Source: Nymphaea colorata (taxonomy: Eukaryota > Streptophyta > Magnoliopsida > Nymphaeales > Nymphaeaceae). From it: a stretch of DNA of 64,000 bases. Location of the stretch: positions 8,004,341 through 8,068,340 of the forward strand of contig NC_045144.1 in assembly GCF_008831285.2 (NCBI RefSeq), in the 5' to 3' direction. The stretch's first letter is position 1. Every line of letters begins with the position of its first letter. The notes beneath the pieces are model-generated. The model did not search any database. It worked only from the letters and a program-made list of their open reading frames with translations, and was not told the DNA's origin. The position numbers were made by a program, and so were the translations under genes. Positions 23,247 through 34,718 of this stretch are shown here, one piece after another.

Positions 23247-24404
23247 GGCATAATGGTCAAAAGAGGAACTCCAATTCGTTCATCGAGTGGTGTCGGTGTC
23301 TTTTTGTAATTTTTGGGTCACTCATATTCTTTTATTATTTTTTATGCACATATGTTTTGGTGGCCAGACTGTTTCTCTCCAAAGGTCGTACGACTTGGTG
23401 TTTCTCTACATTTTGTAAATCATTCTCTGATGATAAAGTAAAGAGCTATCGATGTTGTTCGCCTCGTGAAATTTTGCCATTGTTTGCGAATGGAAACAAC
23501 AAAAAGCAGGGTGATTTCTGTATAATAGTTAACTACATGTACCAATCGCATGCCAATATAGTTGAGAGAGAACTAGTTGCGATTAGGCAGTAGTTAGTGC
23601 TGATGGAGTTTGTGTCAAGAGAACTAGTTGCGATTAGGCATTAATAGGAAAGAAAAAAAAACAAGAGAAGCTCATGGTTAACTTAAAGATTATCAGAGAA
23701 AGAACATGCATATTAGTTGTACGAATGATATTTCTTCCATAACATGGAGTAAGAGCAATAGGGGCATGAAATCGTATGTAGCTGATGAAACAACCATATT
23801 TACCAATAAAAGAAGCGGAAGCAAAATTGGACAAAAAAAATGACACCATATGAAGGCATGGTATAGGAATGTGGGAGGCATTGGAAAGCAGGAAAGAAAA
23901 TTGGAGAGAAATGATAGAGAAAAAGTAGCTGCCCGTGCAAAAAATCAGATCAATAAGCTTTTTGGATGAGATTTCCCATCATGTAAATTGAAGAACTATC
24001 TGATTTCATTTGGAATAATGTATGCTTATCTGGTTTCGTGAGATTCACGCTTCATTCTAAATGTGTGCAACTCTATTTCTTTATGTTTTTAACGTGGCCC
24101 TGTTATATTATAAAAATTGTGCCTTTGCAGCAGGTAGAAGCTCAAAACCCAGAGTTTTCCTTGTTAATGGTCAATTCAATCAGTTTAAAACAAGTTAACA
24201 GAATCATAAGCTTACTGAGTGACAGATGCCGTTCAACTTTTAAGTTTACTGTTCCAAGTTACCTCTAGTAACCTCAGTCACTTACGTTGTTTTTTTTTTC
24301 TTAAAAAAATTATTTTACCTTTTTTTATTGTCATAGGCACTCATTGCTCTCAGACCTATTTATTTTTATTGGCCTTGTTTTCAACAGTTTTTGTCTTCTG
24401 GTTT
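23247..24404. other. 3' flank of MADS copy 3 and intergenic DNA
   Basis: No gene recognised. A short direct repeat, gagaactagttgcgattagg, occurs at about 23567 and 23618. Confidence 0.5.
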
Positions 24405-24950
24405 CTGGGAATTATCTTGAACCTAGAACTAATCCTAGTCTGAAAAGGTTAAGTACTTGTTATATTGATATGCTGTAGTTACTTTCTTGTTTTAGTTTGA
24501 ATTCTGTTTTTGTTTCCCTTTTGTAACAAATCTCTTTAGGCAATGGTGCGTCCAGGCAATGCGCTTTGGAACTTTAGAGACACCTTATTTGGTCGTGTGC
24601 CTCTTTTTCCTTCCTCTTGTACACTGGTTTTTCTTTTTCCTGTTATGAGCATGATGCGCAGCTTTAGAAGTGATATTTTTCATTTTTTCTCTCTTATAGC
24701 CCTAATTTCTTTTGGTGGATATTGTATCAGCTGAATTGAAATGAAAAAAAAGTCACTTTGGTGACCGATTTATATATAAACATGATTTTTTTTTTTTCCA
24801 TTTCAAATATTGTTAACATGCCTTATTACTGCTACTATAGGCATCATTTCAAGTTTTTTACTTCCGGCTTTATTTGACCTTCCATTCCTTGAGAATGAAT
24901 GTTAATATATGGTAATTGGAAGTAGCATTGCTAGCTCTTGTCATTACGTA
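24405..24950. repeat. Duplicated segment, first copy (partner 26240-26790)
   Basis: Shares with 26240-26790 the order 'acctagaact', 'ggcaatg(g/a)tgc(g/a)tcc', 'ctttggaac', 'catttcaaat', 'aacatgcctt' and 'ctgctactata'. The offset is about 1.82 kb and divergence is high. In both copies the GCAATG stretch follows an AG, so it could be a duplicated exon (AMVRPGNALWNFRDTLF in copy 1). The gene of origin is not recognised. Confidence 0.55.
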
Positions 24951-25075
24951 AGTGCTGACCTGGTTTCTGCAAAGTGTAAACCTTACTTGGGAGTTATATG
25001 CCAGTAACCTGTACTATATAAGTGGGCACTTCAAAAGGTAATTCTTTGAGTAAATCCCTTTTCTAATATAATGTA

Positions 25076-25161
25076 GGAGAAGCAGTTATGTGCATCTGCT
25101 GTTGAAGCAGATGACCTAAATCTCCTCAATGCTCTTGACTGGCCACTTGCAGCCAAGTATA
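25076..25161 (+). other. Exon-like block, unidentified
   Basis: After an acceptor-like 'tgtag' the frame reads EKQLCASAVEADDL, then NLLNALDWPLAAK. Another block at about 25812-25901 reads FDIYGWWSNIDKKFVGFPSP and ends at a good donor (ag|gtaag). Both have exon-like composition in T-rich surroundings. They may be remains of one unidentified plant gene. There is no start, stop or complete chain. Confidence 0.3.
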
Positions 25162-26239
25162 GAAGATTTGACACATGACATATTTACATGTTCCAGTTGT
25201 ATCTGCAAAGAGCTCAGCCCATAAATCTTTTTACAATTGTGCTGATTATACCTTTTTTTGGTCTTTCCTATGGCTCAATTCTGTATTTTTGAAATAAAAA
25301 AATGGTCTTGATAACTCATAGACACAGGTTGTCCTTTCAATTCAGACTTAAGCATGCTACATGTGATACAAGTTTGCAATCTGAATCTCACCCATGTTAT
25401 AGTGTCTCGTAGAAACAAGGAATTGCAACTGTAGAATGATCCTTTGACTGGGAGATCTTAGCCATGTCAGCATCTCGTAAATTTGAAGTCAACTTGTGAC
25501 TATAGCTAAACATGTGGGCAGATTATGCTTGTAGTGGTGATGACTTAGCTAAGAAGTTTCTTCTCCTAAAAAAGTATGTCTTGAAGATTTGATAATGCTC
25601 TACTTTCTTGAAGTGCAACTAGCGGCATCATAAACTGTGATGGGGACAGTAGTTCCTGGTATAGATATACTTGTATAGCCATTGGCCCCTCACGTGCCTC
25701 ATGCTGACAACATCCACCCTACAGCAGCAGCTTTATTGACTGAAAAGGCTGTTAGTATTAACCTTCTCTTATTGCTAAATCTATGTGGCCATTTGCGTAT
25801 CCATTTTCTTTAAACAATTTGATATCTATGGTTGGTGGAGTAATATCGACAAAAAATTTGTTGGATTTCCTTCTCCATCGAGATCATTTGACAAGAGTTT
25901 CAGGTAAGACTTGATTTTCTCCTTTAAAACATTTTTTTCACTGAATCATGGTCATACTCTATATTAGATCTTCTCCTTTATCATGTTGCATAGACTTATT
26001 TTGCCAGCAGAATAATTTTCACTTTAAACATATTTAAGTTTTAGTGCTTTGTCAGAGATAAATATTCACAACAAATATGGAAATTTTTCATATAAACTAT
26101 GCTTAAGCATATCAATTTTGACTTGTCCTTCTAACAATCATCTATGTGGCTCTCTCATTCTCTGTAACTTCAATTTGTTCTTATTAAAACTTCAATCAAG
26201 TCTGTAACAGTTCTAGTACAAAATACACAATGCTTGGGT

Positions 26240-26790
26240 TTGTGGAATTTTTTCAGGACCTAGAACTGATTCTAGTTCACAAAGATTAGGTGGCTAATTG
26301 ATTTTCTGTAGTTAGTTTTCTAAATGTCTCCATTAGGCAATGATGCATCCTGGCTGTATACTTTGGAACCTCAGAAACATTTAATTTTTTCATGCATCTC
26401 TTTTAACTTTCTTTTATACTCCAATCTGCTTTGTCCTTTTTTTTTTTACAGCTTTAGTGGTGGCACTTTTATATTTTGGTTCTTTCTCTTGTAGTCCTAA
26501 TCCTTGTAGTGATAATTATATCATCCAAAATATAAAATGCAGAAAATGTTGCTTTCATGACTGCGATTGTTGCTTTCATGACTGCGATTTATATGACTGC
26601 TGTTTAGGATAGTAGTTTCTAGCCAAGGACTTCACCATTTCAAATGACTTTTAACATGCCTTGCAGACTGCTACTATACCATATAACTTGAAACTCCTTG
26701 CTTTACAGTTTATTTGCTCCTACTTTTTTGTGGCACTGAGTGGTAATGAATGGTAAATGAAAGCACCATTCTTAGCTTCCATCATCAACT
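26240..26790. repeat. Duplicated segment, second copy (partner 24405-24950)
   Basis: See the first copy. The coding-like match here reads AMMHPGCILWNLRN and is more decayed. A 24-base piece, tgttgctttcatgactgcga, is doubled at about 26547-26588. Confidence 0.55.
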
Positions 26791-26794
26791 AATG

Positions 26795-27442
26795 TAGGCC
26801 TAGTATCCTTCAACTTCAATCCTATCTAGGGAGATATATACCAGAATTTCATACAAGATCTTAACAAAGACAAAAAGATTACTCATGCATATCTCTCGTT
26901 TACGAAGTAACCAATCTGTATGAATGGGCAAGAAGGAACCAAAGTGGTGCACCTGTATGATGCCCACAAGAAGGACGGACAGGGAGAACAGCGGAAAGGT
27001 GCCCCGACAACGAGCTCCTCTCCCAGGGACCACTGGCCAGCACCTCCTCCTCTGGGACTGCGAGCCCCTTCCCCGCTGGTGCTGCCGCTCTCCAGCTGCC
27101 TCCCTGCAACCTTTGGGACTGCGACTCTGTGAGCCCCTTCTTCTCACTTTTTCTTTGTTCTTTCTCTAGGGAGTGGTTGAGTGGGGACTGAAGCATCGAA
27201 GAGCAAAGAAAAGAGAACCTAAGACCTATGTCAAGTTTATTTTCAAAAAAATATATATATATATTGTTGGGCTTTTTGGGCCCACAACAATTACAATCGC
27301 AGGCCCAAGCCCAACCCGCTAATTACCGGGTCGGGCCCAAGCTGGGCCCAACACATTAAGCCCAAAATTCAAATTTTTAAGGCCCGGGCCTAGGGCCGAG
27401 TACTGGGTACCCAGCAGCAGCCCGGCCTGGTGCCCAGGCTTA
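26795..27442. mobile_element. GGCCCG-rich hAT-like element, inverted relative to 29631-30508
   Basis: The right end (tgcccaggctta) and the preceding gggcccaac/cccggg tracts match, in inverted orientation, the left end of the element at 29631-30508, as do 'acaacaatt' and 'cagtcgcaggcc'-like parts and the GC-rich middle with ctggtgctgccgctct. The left border is uncertain. It abuts the truncated end of Copia B, whose reading resumes with attcctcctta at 27443. Confidence 0.55.
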
Positions 27443-28245
27443 ATTCCTCCTTAGATGCAACTTCCTCATAGGTCTTGGGTTCATCCTAAGAGTGAACCAA
27501 GGTAAGATAGACATGATGCTTAGAAGAAAAATAATCGTAAGAAACAAAACGAGGAGGAACCGAGACTCTAGAACTATGGCGTACCTGAGTGGGTAAGGAA
27601 GTTGTGATTGACAAAGATTGAGAAGAATTGTCTCCCCGAGTTGTATGTTCTGGATCTGCAGAAGGAAACATGTTAGAATGGGCCACTTCTAATTCACCTT
27701 CCAATGACTCCGACCGTTCCAGAAATTGTACATGAATAACTCCTTTTCCCTCCTTTGATACATTTGGCTAATATCCTTTTCTTTCATAGTATTGATAAGA
27801 TTATTTTCTTCTCTACTTTCAAGCCGTTTTTCCTTCACTTCACTATTTTTTTTTTTCAATGGATTTGTCATTGAGAAAGACAAACCCATACTACTGGCCC
27901 TTGCCTTTCCTTCAGTTTGAACAAAGTATGGTTCATGCTAATGAAAACTATATGTCTAGATACCCACATTCTTTTTCCAATTAGATTTTAACACTTATAT
28001 CCTTTCTTGTCTTTTGAGATGCCCAAATAACAACATTTTACAACTCTAGGTGAAAGTTTATCTCTCAATTGTTTTGGTATAAGTACAAAACAAGTACATC
28101 CAAACACATTCATCATGTTGTAGTTTGGTTTCAGCCCATATACCTTATCATAAAGGGTCATTTTACTCAACTTTTGAGGGGATACAATTTATTTGATATA
28201 CAACCATGCATACTGCATCTGCCCAATAAACCTTTGAAACATTGA

Positions 28246-28883
28246 TAGCAAAAAGAAGAGACCTTGTGGTTTCAAGTATGTGTATGTTTTCCCTTTTAGC
28301 CACTCCGTTTTATTCAGGAGTGTAAGAACATGATTTTTAGTGCAGTATGTCTTTGCTTTGTAACTTGTCTTTGAAATGTAGGATTTTGATTTTTGTTGAA
28401 AATTGAGCTTTAAGTTTCAACTATAACATAAAATCTCTCAAATATGTCAAAAAGTTCATTTCTATTTCTTATAAAGTATATCCAGGTAAATCTAGTACAG
28501 TCATCTATAAAAGTTACAAAATAGGTTGACCCCCCTTTTGACAAAATGAGGGATGAAACCCAAATAGCAAAAAGAAGAGATCTTGTGGTTTCAAGTATGT
28601 GTATGTTTTCCCTTTTAGCCACTCCGTTTTGTTCAGGAGTGTAAGAACATGATTTTTAGTGCAGTATGTCTTTGCTTTGTAACTTGTCTTTGAAATGTAG
28701 GATTTTGATTTTTGTTGAAAATTGAGCTTTAAGTTTCAACTATAACATAAAATCTCTCAAATATGTCAAAAAGTTCATTTCTATTTCTTATAAAGTATAT
28801 CCAGGTAAATCTAGTACAGTCATCTATAAAAGTTACAAAATAGGTTGACCCCCCTTTTGACAAAATGAGGGATGAAACCCAAA
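28246..28883. repeat. 319-bp tandem duplication inside Copia B
   Basis: 28246-28564 and 28565-28883 are nearly identical (accttgtgg versus atcttgtgg is one of the few differences). Element A has the sequence once, so this duplication arose after the two copies separated. It could also be an assembly artefact. Confidence 0.93.
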
Positions 28884-29630
28884 CATCTAATGAACTATAT
28901 CAAATGGTTTTTCTGATTCAATCCCCCTATGACAAAAAAGGTAAGGCATGGATCTTTGTCATTCTACAACTTTCACAATTCTTTACATCATCAGATACTA
29001 CAACCTTAGATGCATCAAGAAGTTTCAAAATATGCTTCAATCTAGAAGTTGAAACATGTCCCAATCTCTGGTGCCACAACATGGATTCATCCTTCATTGA
29101 TACATAGGCTCCACTCTTTTCTCTCCTCAAGTAGCTCATGCCTACCCAGTCGAGGTAATATAAATCTGCCTTTTTATAGCAAATTCCAATCCTCCTCCCT
29201 AACTGCAGATCCTGCACAACACAATCCATAAGAGAAAAGATAACAAAACAATAATTTGACCAACAAAAATTAAATTCACAGCAAGATATAAGACATGCTA
29301 AATATCATCAATATGTAACTTACTCCTAGGACAGGAATTGGAAGTAATTGTACCAGATTTAGTCATCATTAAAGAGCCATTTGCAGTTTCAGAACAAGAA
29401 TGACAGTTTGTTAAGATAGTCTCATTTGCTGTCATATGACAAGAGGCACCTGAATCATGAAGCCAACTAGAGATTACGATATACCTACAAAAGAACCTCC
29501 TGACAGGGGTATAGAGGAAGTAGAGGCTGCCAGACCACTATGAGCAAGAAGTTTTTGAATACTTTTGATGATGTTGGCATGGGATTGATGATCCTTGACT
29601 CCAACCGATGTAGACTCCTTTAATTGCACT

Positions 29631-30508
29631 TAAGCCTGGGCACCGGGCCGGGCCGCCGTCGGGTACCCGGTACCCGGCCCGACTCGGGCCCGGGCTCGGG
29701 CCTTGAAATTTTGAGTTTCGGGCTTTTTTTTTCGAGCCCGGCCCGGCCCGGTAATTAACGGGCCGGGCTCAGGCCTGCGACTGTGATTATCGGGGGCTCG
29801 AAAAGCCCGACAACAATTTTTTTTTTCAAAAATAAATGGACTTAGCGAGTTAGGGTTATTCCTCTTCTTTTCACTATTTTGATGAGGACCGAAGAAGGTC
29901 TTTGAGGTTGCAAACTTGCAGGGACTCAGGAGGGCGGGCAAAGAGCGGCAGCACCGGCGAGGAAGGGGCTCTAGGCCAAGGCGGAGGAGGCATTGGGCGA
30001 AGGCAAAGGAGGAGGCGTTGGGTGAAGGCGAAGGAGGTGGCATTGGGCTCATCGGAGGAGGAGGTGTTGGGCGAAGGCGGTAGAGAAAGAAGGCCGTGGG
30101 GAGTCCACTGTAGCCGACAGAGGTTGGTGCTAGGAAGTGGATGGTGGCGGCTGGCTTCCATTGCCCAGTTCCATATTGACTCTTTTCGAATTGGATTGGG
30201 GTTAGGGTTGGGAAGGCTTAATGTTTTCAGAAACTTGAAAAGGGGGAAAAAATGAAGTAAAGGAAAACCCGGCCAGACTCAGGCTCGGGCGCGACCCACC
30301 CAAAAACCCGGTCCAGCCCGCCCGGCCCGTTAATAATCGGGCCGGGCCGGACTTCGGGCATAATCAAAGCCCATGGCCCGATATTGCATGAGCCCAGCCC
30401 GGCCCGTTTCTAAACGGGCAGGGCCTCGGGCTGGCCTGTTTCCAATACTGAGCTTCAGTTTTTATATTTTTATCGGGCCGGCCCAGCCCGTCCTGATGCC
30501 TAGCCTTA
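29631..30508. mobile_element. hAT-type non-autonomous element with 8-bp TSD
   Basis: The 878-bp element starts taagcctgggcaccgggccg and ends, inverted, taaggctaggcatcagga. It is flanked by a perfect 8-bp direct repeat, attgcact (29623-29630 and 30509-30516). The related Copia A sequence has a single uninterrupted attgcact at 9696-9703, which is the empty site. 8-bp duplications are typical of hAT transposases. No transposase ORF is present. The ends are full of GGCCCG/CGGGCC, and the middle has a GGAGGAGGC-rich tract. Confidence 0.9.
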
Positions 30509-30847
30509 ATTGCACTCGTGTCATAAGTTTCCCATCTTTCTTTTCTTATCTCTAGAAGTGCCAGCAACATATACTCATTTCTTTTTCTTTAGGACGGGTT
30601 CATGTACCCTAGTTTTTTGCAATAGTTACATTAGGTGCACGTACAACTTGTGGGAAAGTGAGTGACAAGACGTTATTGGGTCCACCATTTTAGGATTTGG
30701 ACAAGTTAACCTAATGTGAACGTTGGGGTCTTGATTCTTTGATCTCTTCTCAATGAAATTTCAAATGGCGGCATTGCTGGGCAGTGCCCATCTCCACCCG
30801 CAATATCCAATCCATCAATTTCTAATGTCTGTGATATATATATGTAC

Positions 30848-30870
30848 ACAGAGAGAGAGAGAGAGAGAGC
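30848..30870. repeat. (GA)n microsatellite
   Basis: A run of about 11 GA units next to tatatatatgtacac. It lies between Copia B and the LINE fragment. Confidence 0.9.
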
Positions 30871-31016
30871 TGATAAAATGGAAATATATAACAAAATGTG
30901 GGGACAAGAGGTCCCCTAGGTACAAAAACAATCCGTAAAAAACAGAAGCAGTAATAAAAAATATACAATACAATGCACAGAAAAATAAGAGAGAGATGAA
31001 AGACGGAACTGCACAG

Positions 31017-31220
31017 TCACCCAACCGCAGACGGACAGCGGCGCTTCAACCGAATGGCAAACTGGACATCCCATTGCACAAGACGAGCCACAAAATCTGG
31101 CGAAGAAAAGGTGTCCATGAAGACTCTGTTATTACGCTCCTCCCAAATGCGCCACCAAGCTGAAATGAGCCATGGCCTCCAAACATGACCCCAGGAAGCA
31201 GTCAGGTGGGGGGAAGGGCA
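31017..31220 (-). pseudogene. LINE ORF2 C-terminal fragment
   Basis: The minus-strand frame reads WRIWEERNNRVFMD followed by FVARLVQWDVQFAIRLKR, then a stop at 31017. WxIWxERNxRxF close to the C-terminus is the pattern downstream of the zf-RVT domain in plant LINE ORF2. Upstream the frame runs into unrelated Pro/Leu-rich sequence, so only the tail survives. Confidence 0.65.
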
Positions 31221-31397
31221 AAAAAGAAAAAGAAGACGAATGGATGGTGGGTTTGAAAGACTACTAATAAGGGAAGGCAAGAGAGAAAGAAAGAGAAAGA
31301 GAGAGGACTCTTGATTTAGGGTGTTGCAGGCATACACACATCCTCTTCACGAGGCTTCTTAGTTTCCCACTTCATGCAGAGAGAGAGGACTTTCGTT

Positions 31398-32061
31398 TTA
31401 GCTGTTGCAAACACACACCTTCTTCACAAGGCCTGTTAGTTACCAACCTCGTGCCGAGAGTTTCGAGAGTTTCTAAGTTTCCACCATCGTTTGTAGTCGT
31501 TATCGCCAAAAACGTCGAGTATCCTTTTAAAGGCTTTTACGAGGTTTGGTGGAACAGTAAGTACCAAGTTCCCTAAAACATTCACTGAGTGAGCCTTTTT
31601 CCGGCATTTGATAACATTCGGCAGACCACCATGGCTCGAACCGGCGTTTCCTGGAATGCCGGCAATGCTCAACATTCACCTGTCCCACTGCCGGCAGCAG
31701 AAATGATTCCAACTTCCAAGATACCACATCAAGTAATAAAGGACCCATGCAAAGTTGCCACTTACCCAATTAGAGAAGTCATGGCTCAGACCTTTGCTGT
31801 GATTTAGCAATTTGCTTCGTTCTGCAACGCCAAAGCTTAATTCCAGTCTAAACTAGCAGTGAAATGGTTACATTCGTGCACCTCAGGAGTGAAAAATCAG
31901 GCAACAGTTTATTCCAGTATGTATCAGAGCCCCATCCTATAATGAAGCAATGTTGACAAGAATGACCACCCAGCAATATCCGCAACACATTTGAATGCAA
32001 AATGAAGATGCTATCGTGCTGTCTGGCACAGAAATATTGATGGTGCCCAGAAAATTCTGTA
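31398..32061. repeat. Repeat block, copy B (partner at 11537-12256)
   Basis: Aligns with 11537-12256 in the same orientation. It also has a partial extra copy of its own first 60 bases just upstream (31325-31380). In both places the block lies to the right of a minus-strand Copia copy, which supports one segmental duplication. Confidence 0.8.
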
Positions 32062-34669
32062 GACAGAAAGAGGCAAGACAAAAAGGGATTCTGGACAGTG
32101 TAAGACCATCATAGTTTGCTGCCCATCTTAAGAGTTGTACTCGGTGTAGTTAAGTGTGTGTGCTTCGGTGTTGTTAAGTGTGCATGCTTCGAGGCATGAA
32201 GCGTGCGCATCAAACTGCCTCACTAAGGAAAACGCATCAAAGCGTCTCCATCAGGCGCAAATTAACCTGATGTGTGCGCCTCAATGTTGTGAATCGTGAG
32301 GTAAGGTTTTTTTAAGTCCTCTCGCTGCTAACAAAGCTTTTTTTTTTTTTGTGAAAAATGGTGTGCAAATATGTTCTCTTTGCATGCCTATGAAACCAAT
32401 ATACAAATATAGTTGATAATCTGTGGATAGTTTTGATTCTTTTATTCGTTTCATCCAATATGCATTGGTTCATAGGTAAGCACTGGCATGCTCATCTTAC
32501 CTAGGGATGTTAATATATCTGGTTTGAATGGGATGTTCGACCGAACCAATCCGAAAAAATCAGATATGAAAAAAAAAATATAAATCCGATTAAGAAATTG
32601 GATCGGATTCGGATTTAATAAATGATGTCCGATCAGATTTGGATTTAAATTTGGATATACATAAATATGATTCAGATTTGGATTTGGATCAGATTCATTT
32701 TTAGACAAATATCATGTATCTAATTCTAATACATTTTGAAAATTGGCAAAATCTTGTTCCAAATTCAGATTCGGATTATAAATATAAACGTCAGATTTTG
32801 ATTGACCAAACAGTAATTTAATTCTCTCTTGTCTCTTGGAGCTAAGAAGATCACGCTGATCGTTATAAGTTGTGAGCAGCCAAAAAAGCTTGAGTTGTCA
32901 TGTTTCCAATGTCGTTTTGTGATTGATAACATGAGCAAATAAGTTTCCTCACATTGTTGCTAATTTAATAGTTATTCTTTTTCTTAACATTATTTTATGG
33001 ATATTATAGATTTAATGATTTTGGACCTGAAGCAAGTTAGGCTTCGCTTCTCCTCGGGGCTCTCCGCCTCATTTGATATTTCAGAGGCCTAACGCTTCGC
33101 TTTGCTTCAACACATTTAACAACATTGCCATGATTGCATAGGTATTTGTACCTATGATTGAGAAGCTGAAGTCACATGCATATTCTTTAACCCATCAAAA
33201 TTTATTTTCTCTTTTCCATCTCTTATGTTGCTGTAAGGTGCAGAATAATAATTTGTGTCTCTGCACACCGTCGGCTTGTGGATGAGGAGGTGAGTCATCC
33301 TGATCTGTGTATTAGTTTCTGAATCATTGCAGACGGTTGTGTATTTACTCATATGTGTGTCGTGCCTTTATTAATATGCATGTATTTGCTCAAGGCCTCA
33401 GGATAAACTTTTCAAACTATTGGAATAGAGACAGGAGCATAGTCTGAAAGAGGGTGGTCGAATTATAGTTTCTAAATTTTAACATCGACCGAAATATCAT
33501 TTTTCAAAATGTAAGACAAATGAAATTTTTTAGAATTTACATGTATTTTTTCCTTTTTTTTGAGGTGGGAGAAGGGCCCTTGCCGGCGGGCTCTACCCTG
33601 GCTCCACCCCTACATGGGGAGATTGCAACTATGTCAAGTACCTTCACACAAATCGGTGGCGGAGGTGCTTGAAAATAGTTAACAATGAACATCTGATTTG
33701 ATTCAAATTTTTTAGGAAATGTTTTTAACAAGGATATAGAAAATAGTTGACAATGAACATCTGATTTTATTCAAAATTTTTGATATATCGTACGTTTATC
33801 CAAGCCGTGAAGCAAGTTCTAGGATATATCGTACGTTTATCCAAGCCGTGAAGCAAGTTAGGATTTTGGGGATATAAGGGTATGTCTTGAGATTTTTTAT
33901 TAAAGGCGGTTTTCTTTTAAGTAAACATTAACCAAAAAAAAAAAAAAAAAACTATGGGCACCTGTTCCTCAGTCATCCTTCCTAGATTTGAAAACTAGAT
34001 CAATCAATGTGTTGTCTTCATATGGAGTTTCAGCATATGACTAGCTATTTCTAACTTAGCAGAAAAAATAGCGTGCGTAGAGGATGAGAGGAGGACCTTA
34101 AAAGTGGGGGGACCTGTTTCCACTAGCTATGCAACTAAAAAATTTCCACCATTTTTAGATCTTTAGCAGCATAGCAGTCTGCCGAGTAGATTAAGTCCAT
34201 TTTAATCGACTGTTGACAGGTTTTGAGTCTTTCATGGTGCATTGTCCTGGTTACTTCGAGTGCTCAAGGTTTTACCATCACCGTTAAAGAAGAACAATAA
34301 AAAGTCTGTGTCTATGTATGGTCATTGGCTTTACAGTTTTATGGGTAACGCCAACAGCATGCAAGGGAAGAAAAGACGCCAAATATCTATTGTTTGCACT
34401 TTACACCAACATAACGAGTTCAAAGGAAGGAAGAAAGCCTTAAAACTAACTTGGGCTTTGTTGATTTTGCTCTTCATTCTACTTTCCACTTAAAAATCAC
34501 CCAAGACTCGCTCAAACCTTCGTAGGATTCTGACAACAAGCCTAATTCGATCTTCTGCCCATGTGTTCTAGTCTTCCAAATTCATGCTTGCAGTAAGTAT
34601 GCAGCGATTAGGCGTTCAACTTTAGTGCATTCATTCCTTTTCATAACTAAACTTTTGTTGCCTGTGTAG

Positions 34670-34718
<49 letters not shown>

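Larger units (their letters stand above)
27443..30752 (-). mobile_element. Degenerate Copia retrotransposon B, closely related to element A
   Basis: The minus strand carries the same pieces as element A: zinc knuckle region (about 30600), GAG-pre-integrase (HQRLGHVS, CESCRMTK, about 28930-29110), integrase core (VTFIDDCTRFTWIYF, 28410-28530) and the spacer before RT (SSRVSVPPRFVSYD, 27486-27704). The RT half and 3' LTR are absent: the copy stops at the GC-rich element at 27442. It is interrupted by a 319-bp tandem duplication and a hAT-type MITE. Similarity to element A is high over the whole shared length. No intact frame. Confidence 0.88.

Noticed and set aside
26800..27196. Arg/Ser/Gly-rich minus-strand frames
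   Set aside because: Same repeat family as 29.9-30.2 kb, low complexity, present in several frames at once.
29874..30255. Long overlapping frames on both strands of the GC-rich tract
   Set aside because: They arise from GGAGGAGGC-type composition inside the hAT-like element. No domain or codon bias supports a protein.
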